From assembly GCA_964477085.1 (NCBI GenBank), contig CAYZDF010000121.1:1-5528 (forward strand): a stretch of DNA of 5,528 nt, read 5' to 3'. Each line of letters begins with the position of its first letter. Position 1 is the stretch's first letter. Made by a program: the position numbers and the translations under genes. This document shows positions 1-4,476 of this stretch, in pieces. The notes under the pieces were generated by a model. The model was not told where the DNA came from and ran no database searches. It worked only from the letters and a program-made list of their open reading frames with translations. The stretch is from Dichloromethanomonas sp964477085. GTDB lineage: Bacteria; Bacillota; Desulfitobacteriia; Desulfitobacteriales; Syntrophobotulaceae.

Positions 1-52
1 GGAGACCTAACTTAACTCATCCAAAAATTTGTCTTGACAACGGGGGGCACCA
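1..52. other. Left-edge sequence of unknown origin adjoining a gene break
   Basis: No gene is supported here. The recognisable homology of the neighbouring minus-strand phospholipase remnant stops at about position 53, and this stretch replaces the missing half of that gene. It contains a G-run (GGGGGGCAC, 42-50) just after a TTGACA (34-39). The TTGACA is only 13 bases from TATAAC (53-58), too close for a normal promoter. The segment could be the end of an insertion element or a deletion junction, but the window starts too soon to tell and no inverted repeat or target duplication can be seen. Confidence 0.3.
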
Positions 53-313
53 TATAACACCGAGATTTTCGGAAAACTCAGCCCGACTTTTCTAATCTTG
101 AAATGTATCTGAAACAGGGCTTAGTTTGTTTATCATTTCACAGATGGCCATAAAAGAATCGGCTTTATAATGGGGAAGCTGAATTTTGTTCAAAGGCAGA
201 TCAGGCTTTATACAGCCATACTTGAATGCTCTTTGATCTAATTTGATATGATGGTAATCTTTTAAATAATTGTAAATAAGTTTGCCGATACGTCTGTGCG
301 TTGTGATAAACAT
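53..313 (-). pseudogene. Broken zinc-dependent phospholipase C family gene, N-terminal part
   Basis: The first 73 codons read as the start of a zinc-dependent phospholipase C-type protein, a family of roughly 200 residues or more in clostridia. Visible family features are TTHRRIG at residues 4-10, a KPDLP segment at 36-40 and HYK at 48-50; H6, D38 and H48 are plausible metal ligands. The frame is closed by TAG at 94-92. Reading on in the same frame gives AEFSENLGVI, which matches the family's FS..LGVI segment just before its HxxxD metal motif. After position 53 the similarity vanishes and a TGA follows at 19-17. The start is supported by AAGGAGG (328-322), 8 bases before the ATG. Seen: in-frame amber plus lost C-terminal half. 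Inferred: a dead gene. A short functional 73-residue protein is possible but unlikely. Family assignment is from remembered motifs. Confidence 0.65.
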
Positions 314-478
314 TCTTTAATCCTCCTTATGATCAATATAAATCCTTAAAATAAGCTTAAACCAACAATGATAACTAAGGATTAAACACAGATTAAGTTT
401 CAGTTAAACTAAGCGGATTGTGCGATTTTATAATAGATAGGAAATAAAAAAAATTACTGTATATCGATTAAATTTAAG

Positions 479-499
479 TTTAAGTGTATACCACTTGAA
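479..499. promoter_or_regulatory. Imperfect palindrome overlapping the esterase promoter -35 box, possible operator
   Basis: The arms TTTAAGTG (479-486) and CACTTGAA (492-499) are inverted repeats with one mismatch, flanking a 5-base centre (TATAC). The right arm overlaps the candidate -35 hexamer TTGAAC at 495-500, a position where a bound repressor would block RNA polymerase. Its identity as an operator is inference; the region is AT-rich, which makes short palindromes cheap. Confidence 0.35.
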
Positions 500-524
500 C
501 CATTAACTTAAGATAGGGTATAAA
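495..524 (+). promoter_or_regulatory. Candidate sigma-A promoter for the esterase gene
   Basis: TTGAAC (495-500) and TATAAA (519-524) are separated by 18 bases, a good vegetative sigma-A match, and lie about 50 bases before the esterase start codon. A second TATAAT occurs at 429-434 but has only a poor -35 (TTAAAC, 404-409) at 19 bases. No sporulation-type -10 is evident, so the esterase is probably expressed in growing cells. Confidence 0.45.
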
Positions 525-544
525 ATAAAAGAAGACTTAAGATA
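506..544 (+). repeat. Direct repeat ACTTAAGATA x2 in the esterase leader
   Basis: The 10-mer ACTTAAGATA occurs at 506-515 and again at 535-544, 29 bases apart (close to three helical turns), one copy inside the promoter spacer and one downstream of the -10. Such paired sites could bind a regulator, but chance in AT-rich DNA cannot be excluded. Confidence 0.4.
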
Positions 545-575
545 TGATAGTATGATGTGCTAAGGGAGTAAGGAT

Positions 576-1643
576 ATGGGTATAGTTGAAGAGAAAATGG
601 CGGAGCTAAGAAATTACAAGCCTGATTTGACACGGAGACCTGATTTTGAACAGTTTTGGCAGATAGCCATGGAAGAAGTATTTCCCGGTGACGAAGGGTT
701 ACCGAGTTGGAAGATCAATACGGAGTCTCAAGAAATAACGGAAGAATATCAGGTTTCCTATGATTTAGAGCTAGAGGCTTGTACCTATCCGATTGAAAAG
801 GTCAAAATATACAAGGCTTCGCTCGAGGCCTCAGATGGTACGATAATTCGCGGCTGGTATCTCCATCCGGCTGAAGCAAGTGAAGCTGACAGGGTGCCTG
901 GATTAGTTCGTTTTCATGGGTATTCTTCCAATAAAGGAAAGATATCTGAATTGCTGTTATGGGCTTTACAGGGATATGCTATTCTAGCCATGGATGTCAG
1001 GGGACAATGTGGCGATACGCCCGATAGCAGAGTGTATTCATCGGGATCATTCTCTGGCTGGATGACACTGGGTCTAAATTCGCCGATGGAATACTACTAT
1101 AGACAAGTTTATCTTGACAGTATTCAGGCTATCGAAGCGCTGGCTCGACGAACAGAAATTGATCCTCATAAGATAGGACTTTTTGGCAATAGTCAAGGAG
1201 GGGCGATCGCTCTTAATGCGGCTGCTCTAATCAGTCGTTTCTCTGACAGGATTCCAGGGATAACAGCCAGAGTAGCGACTGTCAATGCCGGCATTCCTTT
1301 CCTTACGGATATAAGACGCGCCTACAAGGAGCATAGTGACGGTCCCTGGATGGAGTTTGACTGGTACTTTAGAATGTATGATCCATTTCATGAACGTGAA
1401 GATGCTGTCTTTGAATGCTTAAGCTATTTCGATACTATGAACTTTGCCCCATGGGTTGAATGTCCGGTATTAGTTTCTGTTGGGCTTAAAGACACGGCTT
1501 GTCCTCCTCCGACCATCTTTGGGATGTATCATCACTTAGGCGGGGAAAAAGAGATCATTCTTTATGCTGACTATGGACACGAAAGCATTGATAATCACGT
1601 TGACAAGCAAATTGTTTTTTTTGCGGAGAGATTGTTGAAGTAA
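576..1643 (+). CDS. Acetylxylan esterase / cephalosporin-C deacetylase family protein (CE7)
   Basis: A 355-residue alpha/beta hydrolase of carbohydrate esterase family 7, which removes acetyl groups from short acetylated xylo-oligosaccharides and related esters. The oxyanion-type FHGY segment ends at Y116, the family RGQ motif is R142-Q144, and the nucleophile elbow GNSQGG places the serine at S206. D306 (LKDTACPP) and H335 (GHES) complete the triad; the 29-residue D-to-H spacing equals that of Bacillus subtilis Cah. The protein is about 35 residues longer than Cah (318), from an insertion of about 25 residues before FHGY and one of about 12 between S206 and D306. No signal peptide is visible, so it should act in the cytoplasm on imported substrates. 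The start is set by AAGGGAG (562-568), 7 bases before the ATG. It is a single-gene unit with no xylan-use genes beside it, so the true substrate is open. Confidence 0.9.
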   Translation: MGIVEEKMAELRNYKPDLTRRPDFEQFWQIAMEEVFPGDEGLPSWKINTESQEITEEYQVSYDLELEACTYPIEKVKIYKASLEASDGTIIRGWYLHPAEASEADRVPGLVRFHGYSSNKGKISELLLWALQGYAILAMDVRGQCGDTPDSRVYSSGSFSGWMTLGLNSPMEYYYRQVYLDSIQAIEALARRTEIDPHKIGLFGNSQGGAIALNAAALISRFSDRIPGITARVATVNAGIPFLTDIRRAYKEHSDGPWMEFDWYFRMYDPFHEREDAVFECLSYFDTMNFAPWVECPVLVSVGLKDTACPPPTIFGMYHHLGGEKEIILYADYGHESIDNHVDKQIVFFAERLLK

Positions 1644-1667
1644 AAGTAATAACGGAAATACATAATT

Positions 1668-1702
1668 GAAGATCCTGGAGAAAAAAAGCTTCAGGATCTT
1701 TT
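1668..1702 (+). terminator. Rho-independent terminator after the esterase gene
   Basis: AAGATCCTGGAG (1669-1680) pairs with CTTCAGGATCTT (1689-1700), a 12-base-pair stem with one G-U pair and an A-rich 8-base loop, ending in a short T run (TTTT). It starts 25 bases after the esterase stop codon and ends that unit. Confidence 0.8.
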
Positions 1703-1727
1703 CATATTAAGATGTAAATAGATGTAT

Positions 1728-1972
1728 TTAGTGATTCTTTTGATCGGGCGTAGTAAATCTAGGAGCCTGTGGGTTCTTAAGCTCATCAAAATATTTACCT
1801 GGTGTTATAGTTATAGATCAAAATACACTTTAGAATCTTGTGTAACTCCCCAATCCTGTAAGGAGCCTGTATCCTGAAGCATATTGAAAGCTTCACGGAA
1901 AAGGGTGTTATGAGCTTCTTCCCTATTGAGCAAGAAGTCAATGGTTTCACGAACGCCTTTATCGTTGATTTG
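1728..1972 (-). pseudogene. C-terminal remnant of a manganese-catalase / CotJC-type protein, frameshifted
   Basis: Two short minus-strand segments in different frames together read as the C-terminal end of a manganese-containing catalase family protein, the family that also includes spore coat protein CotJC. Segment one (1972-1814) contains DKGVRETIDFLLNREEAH and ends VYFDL before TAA (1813-1811). The REEAH helix carries the histidine expected in the last metal-binding helix. Segment two (1805-1728) continues in another frame as TPGKYFDELKNPQAPRF and ends in TAA (1730-1728). The frame change lies beside a tandem GTTATA duplication (1804-1815). The N-terminal bulk, with most metal ligands, is absent: an in-frame TGA occurs at 1975-1973 and the coat operon begins upstream. 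Seen: two adjacent matching segments. Known: such catalases dismutate hydrogen peroxide. Inferred: an inactive relic. Confidence 0.7.
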
Positions 1973-2082
1973 TCAAATACATCAAATATATTCTTTAATT
2001 TTTATTCTTTTAAAATAGTGAATAATTACAAATAGTATTCAGCAAAATAAATTTGGGTCATTTCTAATTTAATATAAAGTCT
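1973..2082 (+). promoter_or_regulatory. Upstream region of the coat operon; no firm promoter
   Basis: This AT-rich stretch should hold the promoter of the two-gene coat operon, expected to be sporulation-specific. I found no convincing sigma-E, sigma-G or sigma-K match. CATTTCTA (2059-2066) is only a partial -10 and has no properly spaced -35. TGAATA (2019-2024) and TATTCA (2036-2041) form a small inverted repeat. TTTGTCAAA (1969-1977) at its left edge matches the Spo0A box consensus TTTGTCRAA but lies about 120 bases before the first coat start. Confidence 0.35.
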
Positions 2083-2087
2083 GGAGG
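2083..2087 (+). promoter_or_regulatory. Ribosome binding site that fixes the first coat gene start at 2095
   Basis: GGAGG lies only 1 base before the ATG at 2089 but 7 bases before the in-frame ATG at 2095. The spacing makes 2095 the likely start, giving a protein beginning MQLAAHEV. Confidence 0.75.
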
Positions 2088-2094
2088 AATGTTT

Positions 2095-2658
2095 ATGCAG
2101 CTTGCAGCCCATGAAGTGCACGATTTACACGAATTAACCATGAGTTGTGTTAACTCTATTACCAACATGGCCTTATTTGTGAAACAAGCTAAAGATGTTG
2201 AACTAAAACAAATGATTGCCAAACACTTTCCTTTCCATGTCAAAGATTATAACACCAAGGTAGAATATCTGAGTCGGGCGGGCGGGGCCCGAACCGGTTT
2301 GGCAGTTCCTGAACTAAAAGAGAATTTAAGCAACTTTGTACAATCTGATGTTGACACTCAACCCGTTGTACCACGGACAGATTTAACGGAATTTGATGAC
2401 AGAGAGATTGCTACCGCATATCTTCTTACCTTAAAAAGGGCGGGAAGAGAATATGCTTGGGCAGCGATGGAAACAAGTAATCCGGAAATCCGGACTTTCC
2501 TGGAAGATGCTTTTAGAATGAGTTCTCATCATGCCTATGATGTTTGGCAGTGGATGGTTAAGAAAGGGTACTACCCATTGGAAGCTGCTGATCCCCAGAT
2601 TCTAAGTACCTATGGTAACATCTATTACGCCGTACCTGAATCTCAAGCAACCATGTAG
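2095..2658 (+). CDS. Spore coat protein, CotF family (first of pair)
   Basis: A 187-residue CotF-family protein with a ferritin-like helical fold, expected in the outer layers of the endospore. Helices run at about residues 8-31 and 34-60, then a linker rich in P, D and T (70-100), then 103-127 and 130-157, ending in the family-typical KKGYYPLEAADPQ (156-168). The N terminus has regularly spaced histidines (H6, H9, H12), which would fall on one helix face. The ExxH metal motifs of ferritin-like enzymes are absent: H44/H48 and H145/H146 stand near those positions without the glutamates, so a structural role is more likely than catalysis. There is no signal peptide or membrane segment. It is the first gene of an operon whose second member follows 45 bases downstream. 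The family assignment is solid; its precise layer and partner are unknown. Confidence 0.85.
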   Translation: MQLAAHEVHDLHELTMSCVNSITNMALFVKQAKDVELKQMIAKHFPFHVKDYNTKVEYLSRAGGARTGLAVPELKENLSNFVQSDVDTQPVVPRTDLTEFDDREIATAYLLTLKRAGREYAWAAMETSNPEIRTFLEDAFRMSSHHAYDVWQWMVKKGYYPLEAADPQILSTYGNIYYAVPESQATM

Positions 2659-2703
2659 TTTAGTCTAGCCTTTGGTACAACTAATATAAGGAGGATTTCT
2701 TAA

Positions 2704-3165
2704 ATGCAACTCAGTCAAAAGGAAAGGAACTTATTAGAAGACCAGAAAAGCCATGAAGAGTTATGCATCAAAAAATATAATAACTACGCAGACCAGGCTC
2801 ATGATCCCCAGTTAAAACAGTTATTTAAAAGTCTGGCCCAGAAAGAGCAGGAGCACCTCAATAGCATTAATCAGATTCTCAGTGGTCAAGTTCCAAATGT
2901 TCAACAAGGCGGCCAACAGCAACAACAGCAGTTCCAAGCACCTAATATGGGACAAACTGGAATGGTTAATCAAAAAGACGCTGACCTCTGTCAAGATATG
3001 CTTTCAACTGAAAAGTATGTTTCTCAGGCCTATGATACAGCCATCTTTGAATTTAAAGATGCCAACATCCGTAAAGTATTGAATCACATTCAGACAGAAG
3101 AACAGCAGCATGGGGAACAGATTTTCAATTATATGCAAAGCAAGGGAATGTACACAGTTAATTAA
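2704..3165 (+). CDS. Spore coat protein, CotF family, with complete ferritin-like metal-site pattern
   Basis: A 153-residue protein made of two helical hairpins joined by a Q/G/P-rich linker (about 61-90, including six consecutive glutamines). The halves align without gaps at an offset of 85 residues: E18/E103, E48/E133 and H51/H136 coincide, as do L10/L95, D13/D98, S16/S101, Y25/Y110 and D34/D119. Each half therefore carries the E...ExxH pattern (EQEH, EEQQH) used by rubrerythrins and ferritins for a dinuclear metal site, with identical 30-residue spacing. Known: CotF-family proteins are spore coat components with this fold. Inferred: this member may bind iron or manganese. The C terminus YMQSKGMY is typical of the family. 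AAGGAGG (2688-2694) lies 9 bases before the ATG. It is co-transcribed with the preceding coat gene and ends at the shared bidirectional terminator. No signal peptide is visible. Confidence 0.87.
   Translation: MQLSQKERNLLEDQKSHEELCIKKYNNYADQAHDPQLKQLFKSLAQKEQEHLNSINQILSGQVPNVQQGGQQQQQQFQAPNMGQTGMVNQKDADLCQDMLSTEKYVSQAYDTAIFEFKDANIRKVLNHIQTEEQQHGEQIFNYMQSKGMYTVN
2914..2931 (+). repeat. CAA/CAG codon run encoding six glutamines
   Basis: Six consecutive mixed CAA/CAG codons sit in the linker between the two helical hairpins of the second coat protein (residues 71-76). The mixed codons argue for a selected flexible linker rather than fresh slippage, though repeat length could vary between strains. 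Confidence 0.7.
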
Positions 3166-3194
3166 ACGTATTAAGCCATAAGCATAATTAGCAA

Positions 3195-3234
3195 TAACAA
3201 GTAAAACGGCAGATTTCTGCCGTTTTACTTGTTA
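3195..3234. terminator. Bidirectional terminator between the coat operon and splB
   Basis: TAACAAGTAAAACGGCAGA (3195-3213) is perfectly repeated inverted at 3216-3234, giving about 18 base pairs around a 4-base loop. The GC core CGGCAG/CTGCCG is flanked by an A run on one side and a T run on the other, so it works on both strands. It starts 29 bases after the coat operon stop and lies 28 bases past the splB stop, serving both convergent units. Confidence 0.9.
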
Positions 3235-3262
3235 AGTTTCAATAGAAGTAAAAGATAAGGTT

Positions 3263-4273
3263 TTATACAATATAGCTGATCTTTGCCTTCGGAAATCTTC
3301 TGGCAAGTTCCAATTCAAAGAATTCCGTAGCCTTACAATGAATCTCTGGTCGATAACAGTATTTTCCGCGGCCTTTGGGTCGCATCTTTTCTTTTTCGAA
3401 TATGTTTATTGCTTTGGACAGGGCTGCTGCATTGATCATCTCATTGGCAAGACCATAGGTCATAAAGATAAGCTCAAAAAACGTCTGGCTCTTCAGTTTT
3501 TCATCAAGCCTTTCCTCTAGCTCATCAAGTAAACCCAAGTATTGATCCTGCCAGTCGTCTAACAGCATAATGGGAGCGATATTTAAGCCAACTCGGTAGC
3601 CTGCTCGAAACATCTTATTGGCTGCTTCGATTCTGTCCCTTAACCTTGCTGTCCCCAGCTCGACTCGGTTGATCATGTCTTCAGGATTAACACTCATACG
3701 GATCTGAGTTTTGCCTTGATGATCAATGCTAACTAGGTCATCTACATCGGCAAATTTAGTGGCAAAGGTACACCGTGCATTTTTAATGTGCGCGAATTCC
3801 TCGATGGCCCATCTTAAATTACCGGTAATCTGATTCTCTAACACCATATCACTGTTGGAGCCGATCTCATAGACCTTGGTCTCAGTTTGCTTTGATGCAT
3901 TACGTTTAATCTGGTTCATCATTTCCTGCCGATTGACGAAGATCCTTAGATAGGAGTTCTTAAAGAAGGTACACACCAGATAGCAATAAAGACAAACAGC
4001 AGAACATCCGGAGGATGTGAAAGGAACGATAAAATCGGCAGAACGGTTATTAGGCATCAGACGGAGCGATTTTCTTACACCTAAGACCAGATAACGTTTC
4101 ATTTTTGTGAACTCAGTATCTGGTAGTTCTCTCAGTTCCGGAATTTTGTTATGACTCTCGATTTCAATTAGGGGTATACCTAATTCTTCATACTTTTCAT
4201 ATAAATTTTTACCCAGGGCATATTGAAGGATTTCTTTCTCGTAATAAACTCTGGCAGGGATAAACAGTGGCAC
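3263..4273 (-). CDS. splB: Spore photoproduct lyase (radical SAM DNA repair enzyme)
   Basis: A 336-residue radical S-adenosylmethionine enzyme that repairs 5-thyminyl-5,6-dihydrothymine (spore photoproduct) in DNA during germination. The [4Fe-4S] motif Cx3Cx2C is C90, C94, C97 (GCSAVCLYCYL), with Y96 and Y98, the tyrosine pair known to matter in the family. Family blocks SHNKIPELREL (40-50), IRMSVNPEDM (191-200), RIEAANKMFRAGY (214-226) and FPKAKISY (327-334) align with B. subtilis SplB (342 residues). Where that enzyme has its hydrogen-donor cysteine (C141, in FEASCTSD), this one has S139 in YEIGSNSD. Other cysteines are C101, C168, C306 and C313. The start is GTG at 4273-4271, 9 bases from GGAGG. 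It is transcribed alone, convergent with the coat operon and divergent from the dps-like gene. Expected expression is in the forespore. Confidence 0.95.
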   Translation of the reverse strand: MPLFIPARVYYEKEILQYALGKNLYEKYEELGIPLIEIESHNKIPELRELPDTEFTKMKRYLVLGVRKSLRLMPNNRSADFIVPFTSSGCSAVCLYCYLVCTFFKNSYLRIFVNRQEMMNQIKRNASKQTETKVYEIGSNSDMVLENQITGNLRWAIEEFAHIKNARCTFATKFADVDDLVSIDHQGKTQIRMSVNPEDMINRVELGTARLRDRIEAANKMFRAGYRVGLNIAPIMLLDDWQDQYLGLLDELEERLDEKLKSQTFFELIFMTYGLANEMINAAALSKAINIFEKEKMRPKGRGKYCYRPEIHCKATEFFELELARRFPKAKISYIV

Positions 4274-4282
4274 AACGAATAA

Positions 4283-4287
4283 CCTCC
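4283..4287 (-). promoter_or_regulatory. Ribosome binding site supporting the GTG start of splB
   Basis: On the minus strand GGAGG lies 9 bases before GTG at 4273-4271. No ATG occurs at a suitable distance, so the non-ATG start is supported by spacing and by the alignment of the N terminus with known SplB proteins. Confidence 0.75.
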
Positions 4288-4460
4288 GTTCATTCTCTTA
4301 TCTTGTGTATTGCATTGACAAGGTTTATTTGTTTATCTGAACTAATTTTGAAGGCATTAAATATATAATATGGCTCATTCCAGACAAATATAACGAGATA
4401 TTAAAAAATGTAAAATATTTTTTTATGAAAAAGAAGATAATAAGCAGTAGTATAATTGAT
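4288..4460. promoter_or_regulatory. Shared divergent promoter region of splB and the dps-like gene
   Basis: This AT-rich spacer must hold both promoters. For splB, CATATTA on the minus strand (4372-4366) fits the forespore sigma-G -10 consensus CATNHTA; the best -35 is TTATA (4393-4389), 16 bases away, weak in sequence and slightly short in spacing. On the plus strand TATAAT occurs at 4364-4369 and 4451-4456, neither with a good -35. The second sits too near the ribosome binding site to be likely. A 14-base AT palindrome with one mismatched pair covers 4356-4369. Assignments are tentative. Confidence 0.35.
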
Positions 4461-4469
4461 AAAGGAGAG
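4461..4469 (+). promoter_or_regulatory. Ribosome binding site that fixes the dps-like start at 4477
   Basis: AAAGGAGAG precedes the ATG at 4477 with 9 bases between GGAG and the codon. An upstream in-frame TTG (4456) would place this site inside the gene and has no ribosome binding site of its own, so 4477 is the start. Confidence 0.85.
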
Positions 4470-4476
4470 AAAACAC

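Noticed and set aside
34..58. TTGACA and TATAAC resembling a plus-strand promoter
   Set aside because: The spacing is 13 bases, too short for sigma-A, and it would read into the antisense strand of a decayed gene.
2035..2066. Sporulation sigma factor promoter (GTATT ... CATTTCTA) before the coat operon
   Set aside because: The -10-like element does not fit the sigma-E, sigma-G or sigma-K consensus fully and the 19-base gap is wrong, so only the general region is noted.
2089..2094. Start of the first coat gene at the ATG at 2089
   Set aside because: The ribosome binding site GGAGG ends 1 base before it, too close; the ATG at 2095 has proper 7-base spacing.
2882..3082. A 66-codon plus-strand open frame inside the second coat gene
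   Set aside because: It lies wholly within the coat gene in another frame, and its asparagine- and lysine-rich product comes from the CAA/CAG linker read out of frame. It has no family resemblance.
3338..3520. A 60-codon plus-strand open frame antisense to splB
   Set aside because: It is fully contained in the well-supported splB gene on the opposite strand, has no ribosome binding site and encodes nothing recognisable.
4315..4343. Perfect TTGACA (4315-4320) as a -35 for the dps-like gene
   Set aside because: No acceptable -10 lies 16-18 bases downstream (TGAACT only), and the nearest TATAAT is over 40 bases away.
4456..4476. TTG start extending the dps-like protein by seven residues
   Set aside because: The extension would translate across the ribosome binding site AAAGGAGAG that clearly serves the ATG at 4477.
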